DNA of 64,000 bases, taken from the NCBI GenBank assembly GCA_030549335.1, contig CM060188.1:7502001-7566000 (forward strand), written 5' to 3'. The DNA comes from Pontederia crassipes (Eukaryota; Streptophyta; Magnoliopsida; Commelinales; Pontederiaceae). Below the pieces are notes generated by a model. The model was not told the origin of the DNA. It ran no database searches and saw only the letters and a list, made by a program, of their open reading frames with translations. Below are positions 10,189 through 20,960 of this stretch, piece after piece (position 1 is the stretch's first letter; each line of letters opens with the position of its first letter). The position numbers and the translations under genes are program-made.

Positions 10189-11359
10189 TGTTGGAGCAAA
10201 GTTTTAATGCCATATAAAATTATATTTTGATAATATAAACATCGAAAAATTAAGTTAAATGCTGAAAAAAAATTAAAGAAAAAGGGACAACTTTATGCAC
10301 TAAATTTTGATTAAATAATTGACTATGATTTTATTAGATTATGGATGAATGATGAATATCAAAGTTGTATAGAATCTTATTATCTATTTATAAAATCTAA
10401 GATTATCTAATTTGGATAATTGTGTAAAAAGTTATGCTCAAAATAGTGCAGGTCATCGAAACAAAGGGGGTTGATCGAGATAATACCGGTCAACCGAATG
10501 GAGATGTCAGTCGACCGGTAAGAATTGAGGCTGCCCGATTGATGCCGAGACAATATCTGTCGATTGACTGATTGATAGTCCGGTTGATCGACCAGTCACA
10601 GTCAGAGAACGAATAAGCGCAACAATCATATAGACCGGTCGATCGGTCCATTAATGCATTCGACCGGTCCCCAGCTGGTATGAATAGTAACGGCTAATTT
10701 TGAATGAAGAAATTATGGAATAAATTTTGAACAAAATTTTCACATGTTGAAGCCTATAAAAGGAGTGCCAAATATAAAAGTAAAAGCACTCATCCAAGTA
10801 TTGAAAAAAAACTTCAAATTATCAAAAGAAGATTCTTTTCCTTGAAGTTTTCATTTAGTCATTCTCTTCTTTCTCTCTTCTATCATTGCGAGCTTGATAT
10901 TGTAAAAGAGAGGAACAAATTGTTCAGAAAAATTGAGGGAGCTCTTGTGTGAAAGAGGTTCCAAATCTTATTTCTTGAGCGAGAAAAATTATTAGCTTCA
11001 TTGAAGGAGATGTGTGTCTTACCTCTCGAAGCGGAGAAAAGACGATGGTGTAAAGGGCTTTTCTTCCTTGTCTCATTTGAAATAAAGGAAGAGTTCTAGT
11101 AGAATCTCTGACAATCTCGAGATTAAGAAGTCGAAGCGGGGACGTAGGTCAAGGTGTGGCCGAATACGTTCATTGTGTTTGAATTCTCTCTCTTTCTCCC
11201 TCCCTCTCATATTGTATTTAATGTGATATGAGTTGTATTGATTTTAAAAGATTTAAAGAATCGGTTTTAAGCTTCCGCGATGTATTTTGTTAAATCGATA
11301 AGTTTGGTTTTTGAACATTAATTAATCCCCCTCCTCTTGGTGTCCTTTGGGATCCAACA
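10189..11359 (+). mobile_element. Solo LTR (TGTTGG...CCAACA), probably Ty1/copia
   Basis: The segment begins TGTTGGAGCAAAG and ends GGGATCCAACA, giving the inverted ends TGTTGGA/TCCAACA. The flanks are ACAAC (10184-10188) and ATAAC (11360-11364), a 4/5-match target duplication. A TATA box (CCTATAAAAGG, around 10754) is in the right place for an LTR promoter. The end phrase 'CCCCCTCCTCTTGGTGTCC' before the terminus is common in copia-type LTRs. No internal domain follows. A cluster of GGTCGACCGAT-type motifs occupies about 10455-10680. Confidence 0.75.
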
Positions 11360-11450
11360 ATAACTTTATATTATATTAACATTATATTGAAATAGCTTTA
11401 TATGACAAAACTGTGTATGTGTATATCTAATATATGTGTATGTATATGTC

Positions 11451-11693
11451 TATATGTGCGAGATTAAGTCACAACAATGTGTATAATTATATGTATTATA
11501 AGTATATATGTGTATGCATATGACTATATATGTGCGAGATTAAGTGAAAATAAAGTGTATATGTATATGTATTAAAAGCATATATGTGTATGTATATATT
11601 TATATGTGCGAAATTAAGTGATAATAATATGTATATATGTACGTGTCATATATAAGTATAAGTATATATGTGTATTTATATGTCAATATGTGC
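11451..11693. repeat. Tandem repeat of about 75 bp
   Basis: TATATGTGCGAGATTAAGT recurs at 11451, 11526 and 11601, with a decayed copy near 11684. The units are filled with TATG-rich sequence. Confidence 0.7.
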
Positions 11694-12697
11694 CCTACTG
11701 CGGCGTAATAAAGATGCTATTGAGTCAATAAAATTTATTAGCGGCAATGCTAGCATCGCAGTAGCATCTCAATCATCTTAGCGTCTCAACGTTGCGACGT
11801 TAGGGAGACGCCAATACTGCCTTTATAGCGTCGACTATGATTCTGACTCTATTGTGGCGCTCTATCGATGCTATTGAGTCTCCACGAAAGCGCTAAAATG
11901 GGATATTTTGTAACAAATCATGTCACTTAATTTAACCATCATAATTCTATGATTAAGAATATAAAAATAATATATGTATAATTAAGATATGATATATATT
12001 ATATGCATAAGTAACATATATGTTCTACGTAACAAATATACATTTAGGAACACACATATGATAGGCATATATAAGTAATTATGTAGGAATACATATATAT
12101 GTTGAAGGTACACATATAATATATATTAAAGTATATAGGGTTGAGTGAAAATAGTTAACATATATACAATTATATAAATATAGATAGTGTATAATTAATC
12201 TATTTCTTAATTAATATATATGTTTATCAAACATATATAGTTATGAGACGCCAAGTAGTATTAAAATAGTGTCAATTAAGCGTTGTATGTGTTATATGTG
12301 TAGGCAATTATAGAAATATATTTTTATATGGATGTCTACATAGAGTCGCATCATTTGTGATACCAAGTAGCATCTTCGCTTGCATCGGAAAAACGTCTCA
12401 ATCTGATACTAAGTTCCCATCGAACGTTGTCGACGCTACCACAACGCTAAGTTTTGCAATGCTTTTTTGCCCCATTGCGCGAAGTAATGGCGGCTAATTG
12501 GCATCTCTATGATGCCATTTTTAACGTCTACTTCGTGAAACGCTACGAAAATATTAATGTGACGTTATTGAGAGGCAAGTAGCGTCTTCTTTTTGTGACT
12601 CAATGGAGATGCTATAATGACGCTCGTACCATCGACGTAGCGTCACTAGCAATGGGGACGCTATTTTACGTCGCTAATCGTCAGTTTTCTTGTACTG

Positions 12698-13126
12698 AAT
12701 CTGCTCCAAACAACAGCCTCTGGCAAGAACCTAGCCTCCAGCCAAATGGCCATAAGAGGAGGAGAAGAGCCCCTCATTCCTTTTCCACATCTCTCTTTTA
12801 TGTGACATTATCATCACAATTTGATTCTTATCATAATCTTTCATTCCATTTAATTTTGTCATCTGTACTCTGGTCCCCTATTCTTTGAGAAAGATTTCTC
12901 TCTGCATGCTTTTTGGTATCTGTCTATGGTCCCCTCCTCCTTTTCCCAGTAGGAATGTTTGTCTTTTATGTTGAATTTGAATTCTACAGTAATATGAATA
13001 ACAACCATCAAATTTTTCAAATGAAATTAGACAAATAAAAACTAAATTAGTATATTATCCAGCTCAAATATGCAAATATGAAATAATGCTATGCCGAGAA
13101 AATAAATGCATATAGATTAAGCATAA
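12698..13126. other. Flank of CACTA terminus, no gene
   Basis: Sequence to the right of the CACTA-like end. A 97-residue plus frame (12595-12888) crosses the element end and resembles nothing I know. The rest is AT-rich. Confidence 0.4.
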
Positions 13127-13414
13127 TTACCAAAATATGAAGATTTCAGAACTTATATGCACATAGATTAAGATGAATTCAAACAGAAATTTAGTATGAT
13201 CAATTAGTGATCGATAGCGTACAGATCCTTGGATGTTAAGCGCATTAACTATATGTTCCACCTCTATAAATGACATCGTATCCTCATCACAATTGAAGAC
13301 TTTCTCCACATCTCCGTTATGATAGCCATACTCTCCCTTTTCACCATTATAGTGAATGTTAATGGTAAATAATAAAGGGTCATTCACTACATAAAAAATA
13401 AAAAAAAACATCAA
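13127..13414 (-). pseudogene. MULE transposase N-terminal remnant
   Basis: The 95-residue minus-strand frame contains 'LFTINIHYNGEKGE', 'YHNGDVEKVFNCD' and 'DTMSFIEVEHIVNALNIQG'. It has the spacing of the N-terminal domain of plant Mutator-like transposases (basic strand, Gly, then a glycine-Asp-V turn and a Ser-[hydrophobic]-Glu helix). The frame is open upstream (higher coordinates), where a YAG acceptor could precede it. No zinc finger or DDE catalytic region follows within several kb, so this is a fragment. Confidence 0.45.
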
Positions 13415-16400
13415 ATTAATTATTCTGTCAAGTAGAACAAGGCATCTTCATAAAAGAATATTTTAAATACATGTGAGAGATTCATCTTGGCGCTTTATAA
13501 AAGGTTACTGCAATCAAACAAAAATAATTCTATTAAACATTTATACTTGTCTTGGTGATAGTAAACACATATGAACATACAACGTTCTGATGAGATGTAA
13601 AACAAAAAAAAAAAACAACCTTTAACTACTAATAGTAAACAAATAATAATTACATTTTCTTAAAAATTTATTAATAGAAAATGAACAGGACAATGCAACA
13701 TCTTAGCATTATAAAGGCTTTTGTCTCTTTTTCATCACTGAAATAAAATATCAAAATCTCATAATAATAACATCATGATAATCTCAGCATTATAACAAAT
13801 TAATCAAGTAAGGAGGCCCATGTATATGTATGACATGGTGGAATTGTGATGGCAGAAGAGGCAACAAGGCAATAGCAGCACTCGCATCAACTGTTGAGCA
13901 ATAGGGAGGCAGCAATAGTCGAACAAGGAGACAACGAAATGAGGGCATGGGCAGCAGGAAGCGACAAGGAAATAGGAAGGAAATAGGGAAAGAGGGGAAA
14001 AAGAAATTTAGAGCTCGACTTAAGGGAAAAAAAAAATGGACATCATGAGAATCCCCACCGCCGGAATGGTGGAGTTGAGTTGTCACTATATTTTTGCTGT
14101 TTAATTTTTTAAATAGTTTTATTAAAATTTTGAATTATAGCATAGGTAGTTAAGACTTAAGAGCGGTAACCATGAGGTAATTTCATAATTGATAAAAGAA
14201 TTAATGAAAAGTTTGATGGGATGAGTGTTAGGGTTTTAAATTAGGAGTTAAAAAGAAAATAAATTATAGTTCAAATTTTTTTTTTATTAAATTCAATAGT
14301 TGAAACATTAAAATCCAATTATTATCATCACTTATAAGTCGCCCACTACTATTTATTAATTAAATTACTATTCACTAATGGAATCATTATCAACTGTTGG
14401 AACATGTTGTTATTGCGTCACTCCGGCAAAACGCATGGCTATTTCGTGATGGACACTTGAAAATCAAGCTTACATTGATGATACACAAGCACTGAATTTG
14501 AAAATCTTTTTTTTTTTTACAGCGGGTATGGCAGGAGGGTGAATGCCATGGGATTTGTGTGTCCATTGTTCAGAACTTTGTTACTCTAACAAATAGGATA
14601 GCAAGATGTAATAGTTGGCTTTTCTGTAAAAAATTATTACCTCCGGTAATACAATGATGCAGTAACAAGGGTATATTCTTGCGCTTCGCGCAAGTGAATG
14701 ATTGTTTTTAACATTACTTTTAATCTTATAACATACATTATAATTGTTAAAGAATGGTGTCAATTTTGTTTTCAATTTCTTTTACTCTAACAATATTTAT
14801 GATATTCAATAGAATGATAAATAACTTGTCACCAAAAGTTAAAAAATTTCAAGCACTACGCAAGTAAAAATAAGTACATTCAACATCTAAGAATATGCAC
14901 GTAAGATGATTATTTTTTATGAAAACAACTATATATCTCTCAATGAATTAACATTCGTCCAATATTAGTGATGATTAATTTCTTTGGATCATATATTTAT
15001 GAAAACAACCTTAGAAGTCAAGAGGTGATTAATTATAATGATTTCTCATTGATGAAAATAAATTAAATGTTGACACAAAAAATATTGGAATAAAAGTCAT
15101 GATGTTAGCATTATTATGTCAAGAGAGAAAAAAATTAAAAAAATATTATGCAAAAATAATTCATAAACTTGAAAGAAGGATGCCTTTCGACATATGATTA
15201 TATACGAAAATGGACAATTTTAAGATGAAGAAAATTATCTTTTATATAATTAAATAAATAAAAGAAAAACAGAGAAGAAAATTAAATTTCTCCAATAATG
15301 TACTAAAGCCATTAAAACAATTAATATAAATAATTCCAATTGGATTTAATGACTATTTAAATATATACTATTGAAAAACTTATTTTAACTATTATTGGAT
15401 CAATAATCAATCATGTGATCAAATTAGCTATACGGTTGGTGCTTAATTACCTTTTTTTTAACATATTTTGTATTGAGATAGGTTTAATTTGTATGACTTC
15501 ATTCCCTTTTTTGTTGAACTAATGTAGAAAAAATGACGTAATTTATGAGTTAGCATATCGATTCCTTTTTTTTAGAAACATTGAAACAACACTGAAAATA
15601 ATTATATGATAAAATCGAAAATAACAAATAAAAAAATATAGGAACAAAAAAAGAGACCACACTTAAACATATTATTTCTTTAATCACATAAACATGTAAA
15701 ATAAACATTATCATTGCTTAATCACCATAAAAACTTCCAATACAATTTTCTATCCCTTTAATTCTCATAATGATGATAACCAGAGTATGGAGAATCTTGA
15801 AAAAAAAAAACAGAAGAAGAGTTATCTTCTTACCGAAAAGAAGATAATAAATCTCCCCACTAAAAGGTCTTGCTAGAAGACATTGAAATGAAAGTCTGTA
15901 TTCAAGTTGTTTGGACTTGTATTGGTTCAATCATTTTTTTTACTCTCATGCGAATGAGACTTTTAACCTTCTTTGTAAGATTTTTATCTACTCATACTCT
16001 TCTTATCTTTTCATCTTCTTTAAATTATCATTTAAGTTTATGTATGTTGTATTTGCATAATAAATGTCATTAATATTGGTTATGTAGTAGTGGGTCTTGT
16101 GAAGTCTTTGAAGTCATATGATGTTCTATAGGAATATTTAATGTCAAAATATAACGTTTCAATCTTTTAAGTCAAATTCATGTATGATATATATTAATGA
16201 GATAGTGTGGTGAACTAATTAATGATTACCGAGAATATATTAATTAAATTATAAGTTATGAATTGGATGAAAAATTCTAAAAATTTGATAAACAAAAGAT
16301 AAATAGAAATGGTGCGTAAGGAGACAATGAAAGATATTTACCATCTTGACATTCATCCTTAGAATTATTAGATTATATAGGGAACTCATTTGCTTCATGC

Positions 16401-16689
16401 AAATTTAACTAATTTATAAATATTTTATTAAATTAACTTATATATCTCAAAACAAAGGGGTACATAATGTTAGATAATTAGATAAGATGTATCAACTTTG
16501 GATCATTTTAAAAATTATGCCTAATGTATTATTATATACTTGGATTAGATGCACAAACAAATCTTGCATCTAAGCCTAAGCGAAGAGAGGGCACCTGGTC
16601 GACCCTTCTGCCGGACAACCGGAGAACGTCCTCGTCGAAATCTTGCAATCATTAAGCCTGCAAAATCGCTTCCCACTTCGTGGCTCGGC
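13415..16689. other. AT-rich tract with a possible Helitron 3' end
   Basis: Over 3 kb without a credible gene. The 13790-14086 minus frame is a purine-rich artefact. The one structured site is near 14665-14694 (listed separately). Poly-A/T runs are frequent (13600, 14280, 14505). Confidence 0.5.
14665..14694 (-). mobile_element. Helitron-like 3' terminus (reverse orientation)
   Basis: Read on the minus strand, a perfect 7-bp hairpin (CTTGCGC-GAA-GCGCAAG) is followed 8 bases later by CTTGT and then T. Helitron 3' ends carry a GC hairpin about 10 nt before CTRRT, inserted before T. CTTGT departs from CTRRT at one base. The matching 5' end, which would lie to the right, was not found. Confidence 0.35.
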
Positions 16690-17635
16690 ACTTCGTAGCA
16701 CGTGCTTGGGAAAAGAGGAGGGTTCAACATTATGATTATGAGTTTTTATACCAAGTATGCTACTTTACAATGCCTGCTCGCTTTTTCTGCTTATAAATTG
16801 GGTTAAGCATCCAGTTTCTTGACATTTGATGGTGAAGCTTATTTACCTATGAAACTTTTGTTGATTGCTTGTCTTGATATGCACTTTGCTGTCAGACCTT
16901 CTCAAGAATACCTGCCCATTTTCTGAATGTGGAGTGTAAACTGAACGAACTACATGTGGACGTTTTGTCCATAGAAGTTGGAGACTATATTATTCATGCA
17001 TCTTATAATCTCAATAATTCTGGATATGTCATCTTACTTCTGTAGGTAAGGAAAGTTGATTCAAATAAGTTCTTGGGGAAACTTCCATCCTTTGTTTCCC
17101 ACGGTCTAAACAAAATCGTACGTTTCCCGGGCTCAGATGGTTTTGAAAGCAAAGAAGTGGATCAGTTGACAGTATGCACCTTTTACCATTGTTTCGTATC
17201 TTAACATGGTTTTTCCGAGTACATGAACCTCCTAATAATGAGATATTTGTTTTAGGTCATCCACACTTTCTGCTATTATGGATTGGGTTGAGTTAGCATC
17301 TTTAGCATCTTTTAGTCTTAGTCACTATATTTTCTTTTCTGAAAAATAAAGGAGTGATCTCCTTATAATTAACTTTCTGCCGCTTCCTGTTATTTGGTCT
17401 TCTGTTGAATGGTAGCTGGATCTGATATAAATCAAATATGTTTTTCTCAGGTTAATGAAAACCCATGTGGTGTAGGTTTGTCTCCCCATATAGACGCCCA
17501 CTCCGCTTTTGACAAAACTTACCTTCAGCCTTTCAACAGTTGGCTCATGCATTTTGGAGTTTAGACAATCTTGGTGTTTTCGTAATGAATTTGAAGGACG
17601 ATCTAATTACCAAAAGGAAAGCTCTTATTACAGTA
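16690..17635 (+). pseudogene. ALKBH8/TRM9-like fragment (AlkB 2-oxoglutarate dioxygenase domain)
   Basis: ALKBH8 homologues join an RRM and an AlkB-type 2OG-Fe(II) domain that modifies wobble uridine in tRNA. Three successive exons are readable: the first ends KRRVQHYDYEFLYQ at 16754 before a GTATGC donor. The second, 17046-17171, gives VRKVDSNKFLGKLPSFVS, then ...ESKEVDQLT, before GTATGC. The third starts at 17451 after TTTTTCTCAG with VNENPCGVGLSPHIDAHSAF. The family's VNE-Y-PGVGLSPHIDTHSAF block, including the iron-binding H-x-D, is recognisable. Right after it the frame slips by one base, and TFSLSTVGSCILEFR continues in another frame. The RRM, the methyltransferase part and the rest of the fold are missing, so this is a broken fragment that keeps its introns. 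Confidence 0.75.
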
Positions 17636-17652
17636 GAGTATGAGAGAGGATG

Positions 17653-18058
17653 CTACGCCTGCCGCGTCATGCGGGCGTGCAGCAGATTCTTCATCACGAG
17701 TGTGAACTCGGGCTTTTCGGTCATGTCCACCGCCGCCTTCCACTTGAACTCCTTCACCAGGTTGGCCATGAAGTACTCCAGCCATGGGCAAATCCGCAGG
17801 CTGCGCCGATGCCATCATCTTGATCTCCCTGGTCCCGGTCACGTCGGCTCCGTCGACGGATTCCCTAGGGTTGAGCCTCTAAGCGGGTCCTTCCACACCT
17901 CCCCGTCACGGGCCACTACAGCAACCATCACATTCAATGTCGCGCCCCTAAGTATCAGGTATCCGTCTAGGTTCGCGTCCTCGGTACCGCGTGCGGAAGC
18001 AAGAAGTGCTCCGACGGGTACCATCGTAGATCTTCCAGGGCCAATCGATGTCACGGGC
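17653..18058 (-). pseudogene. Cytochrome P450 C-terminal fragment (CYP77-like)
   Basis: On the minus strand the pieces LRWYPSEHFLLPHAV (K-helix region and after), [47 protein letters not shown] and then [17 protein letters not shown], with [13 protein letters not shown], end at a TAG at 17655-17653. This is the order of the last 120 or so residues of a plant P450, and the LEYFVANLV...VMKNPL ending suggests the CYP77 family. At least three frame changes are needed. The heme-binding stretch is eroded: after KMM the frame shifts and only GAACGFAHG-like residues remain where FGAGRRICPG is expected. The fragment lies tail to tail with the ALKBH8 fragment, less than 20 bp away. Confidence 0.75.
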
Positions 18059-18064
18059 GTGCTC

Positions 18065-20710
18065 TACAAATATCATTTTTATATAATCATGTATTTAATT
18101 AACATATTAAGTTACTTTGAATATTCATTTAATGATAGTTGTATATAGTAATTAATATTTTGATTAGAGCATAATAACTACTTAATTATCGATAAATTTT
18201 ACAAAGTAATTATATAAGATTATTAGGAATAAATTGTAAAATTTATAAATATTATAATATATATTTAAATAAGATTAAATAAGTTTAATTAGGATTAAAA
18301 CACTTAATTATGATAAAAAAAATGTGATTGACCATCACTTAAGTTCCAAGTAGTTGAAGTACATAGGTGAACAGGTGCTTAAAGGGATATTTTTTCAAAC
18401 CGCCTTATGTCGTGAGAAACTTTTGAAAAAATATCTAAGGCACTTAACATTATCCTTTCATCATAAAAAATTTACCAAAGGCGGAAGTCGAGCGAAATGA
18501 CCTGGGGAAAAATCGAAACATCGGCTGTTCAATGTGAGCTTTGATCTGAAAACTATTCTTTTGATTGAGAGGATCATTCCTTCGTGATTATCGAACCATG
18601 CAAATTACTTATACATGTTCAATTTGTAAATTAGGGCACAGTTCGAATATAATGAATTAGTGTTTAGAATTTGTATATGATTAATTAGACATTTTAAAAG
18701 TTCGGCGAGAGGTGGAATCATCCTATTTGGACTTGTATTTTGGGAGAAATTAATTTTGCATTTCATAGTGATTCTTTTGTCAGATTCCAAGTCATGGACA
18801 GATCACAACCCTAATTAACTATTTTTGTTATAAGGGCATACGAAGAGTTAAATTCTACAATTTTATGCCCAAACACTCTAGGCAAATTAGGATCTCATCA
18901 AATGGATACGTATTGTTAAAGATATAAATTAATCATTCAATGACATACAATTTATCAGGACACAAATCTTAGATCAGATTTCTTGAGTGTTATGAATTAC
19001 TCACTTGGATTTAGTTAATGATATTTGGGGGTTGGAAACCTTAGTAAGTTTAGTTTCTAATTTATCCAGAATCATGAGATTTGTCTATGTGGTTAAGAAG
19101 TTATGAATTATTTATTGATAAGTACTCAATCTAAAATTCTGAGACAGCACCTAGTTAAACTATGAAGAATTGAGAAGTTCCAATTGTGAAATAGCCTATG
19201 AACAAAAATACCTGAAGTTAGAAATTGATATTAGAAAAAATTATAGGCATTTTAAGGTGCATAAACATTCATGCGTCATGAGCATGCATTTTATATTATC
19301 TTATTAGTGATTGATAAGTAAAAAGGCATTATTACTTATAGGAAAACATCGAGTTGCAAGTGAAAGGGAGGAAATCTAATAAACCTCATTGAAGGATAAA
19401 ATTGTGAGTAGGTAAATTTATAACATAGCAAAATATTATATGTTAGTTCTTTTATTTATAATATTACTTCAAGCAAAGATTATTAGTATTATTATTATTG
19501 AAACATATATTGAACTATGAAAAGTATTTATGATATGTTTCAATGATTTTACATGAGATGGAACAATCTTTTACATGAAAATATTTTCAGAGAACAATGC
19601 TTATGAAGTTAAAATAAGTTTTATTTGATAATGATATGAGATTATGACATGTGTATTTTGATATTGTTAAACTTCGTGTGTTCATTAGTTTTGAAAAAAG
19701 TCTTTGGGACCGCATTTGACATACATGAAGCCTTTGGGGCATATATCGGGTGTCTTTGCCCTTTAAGGACTGCTCTGCGTGCACGTATTGACCCATGATT
19801 GCTTTGCATATATGAGAATTATGATTGAGTGATACACAATCATGATTGGGATACGTATTGATCCACGATTTGCTCTGTATATCTGAGACTCTTGATTGTG
19901 AAACTCTGCTTAAGTATGACACACAATCATAGAGGGATACGTATTGACCCATGATTTGCTCTGTGTATTTGATACTCTTGATTATGAAGCTCTGCTTAAC
20001 TATGACCATAGAGGGATACTTATTGACTCATGATGAATATGTGCAATAACATATGTGTGGAGTTTAATTGTGAATATAATGATATCTTGAATAATTTATA
20101 TTTATATAAAAGTTCATATGATTTGGAAAGTTATGTGATATGAGTTATGCTTTAAATATTTTATCATATGAAAGAAATATGATTATTTAAATATTATATG
20201 CACTCATATTGTTCTTTTATGTTGTACTTTTATTCCACTAATTGAGCAAATGATTGTTGCTCACATTACTCTTGTTGAATTTTTCAGATAATTCTAAGTT
20301 CTCAAGTTGATTCGACTCGAAGCTTGCTTTTGATGCATATAGAAGAGGTCGAACCGTTGGAGCAATTTTATTTTTCCTTCATTTTTGTCTTTGAGAAATG
20401 CATGTAATAGATAATCTGTATGTTGTAATTTAGTTTGTGAGAAAATTTTTGTAAAGTTGTTTAAAACTTGATCTTGTGGAGTGTTGTTATATGTGAGGTG
20501 GTTAGTGAAAGAAAAATTATAATGATAATATGTGAATGATATATTTTATAACTGTTTATTTAACTTTGATGAATATATATATATATATATATATGCATTT
20601 TTTGTGTGTATTGGCAAATAACGCAAGATAAGTAAGGGAGGAGGTTTTGTTAATTTTATTTATAAAATTGTTAAACATAATGAAAGAAGGTAATAGTTAG
20701 GATTAGAACT
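18065..20710. mobile_element. Repeat insertion splitting the P450, probably LTR-derived
   Basis: This AT-rich block separates two parts of the same P450. It has no open frames over 140 codons. Features suggesting a decayed gypsy-type LTR are an internal tandem repeat (19784-20035), a pyrimidine-rich 'GTTGCTCACATTACTC' stretch ending TTTTTCAG at about 20287, and long AT flanks. TG/CA ends and a target duplication could not be fixed, so the boundaries are those of the P450 homology. Confidence 0.4.
19784..20035. repeat. Tandem repeat of about 66-88 bp
   Basis: Three to four copies of a unit starting ACGTATTGACCCATGATT and containing TTGCTCTGTATAT, GACTCTTGATTGTGAA and ACACAATCATAGAGGGAT, starting near 19784, 19851, 19938 and 20016. 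Confidence 0.7.
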
Positions 20711-20717
20711 TAATCAC

Positions 20718-20960
20718 GAAATGGATCTCCCCCGTGACTTCCTCTGCACGTCCTGGTGCTTCACTACTCTCGTCATGATACAGTTCAGCGCGATCGAGGT
20801 GTTGCTGTGCTTGCGTTCAGGAACTCACCGCAGAGGGACATCATCTCCTCTCCTCCATCATCAGGAGCTGCTCACCGAAGCACTGCTTCCTCAGCTCAAG
20901 AACACGTCGATGGGTTGGTATGGAGGTTGACGCATGTTTCCTCCTTTTAAGCGATCTTTC
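20718..20960 (-). pseudogene. Cytochrome P450 middle fragment (I-helix region)
   Basis: On the minus strand: LELRKQCFGEQLLMMEERR-like residues, then SLCGEFLNASTAT (I-helix; compare SLCSEFLNGGTDTT), then after a frame change LNCIMTRVVKHQDVQRKSRG (compare the family's IMA-LVK-PDVQ-KL pattern). The homology stops at about 20718 and resumes, after about 60 missing residues, at 18058. The two pieces therefore look like one pseudogene split by the 18.1-20.7 kb insertion. The N-terminal half of the P450 was not found upstream. Confidence 0.6.

Larger units (their letters stand above)
9750..12697. mobile_element. CACTA-like element, right subterminal region and terminus
   Basis: Blocks at about 9755-9845, 11690-11900 and 12240-12680 are dense in short repeats of the type TAGCGTC / GACGCTA in both orientations, the usual subterminal repeat pattern of CACTA elements. 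The sequence ends TTTTCTTGTACTG at 12697. Its reverse complement, CAGTACAAGAAAA, is one or two changes from the plant CACTA terminus CACTACAAGAAAA. A TA-rich satellite and a solo LTR lie inside. The left terminus was not found. The En/Spm-like pseudogene at 5690-6800 could be its coding remnant, by inference. Confidence 0.5.

Noticed and set aside
16570-16737. F-box-like plus reading (ENVLVEILQSLSLQNRF)
   Set aside because: The neighbouring frame gives KRRVQHYDYEF, which joins the ALKBH8 exons with correct splice sites. The F-box likeness is short and probably chance, although the 5' part of this stretch remains unexplained.
17540-18148. 202-residue plus-strand frame
   Set aside because: Antisense to the P450 pseudogene, which explains the sequence on the minus strand with recognisable motifs.
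19587-20009. 140-residue minus frame
   Set aside because: Runs through a 66-88 bp tandem repeat and shows its periodicity (YVSLYDCVSYLSR, YPNHDCVSLNHN). It is not a gene.
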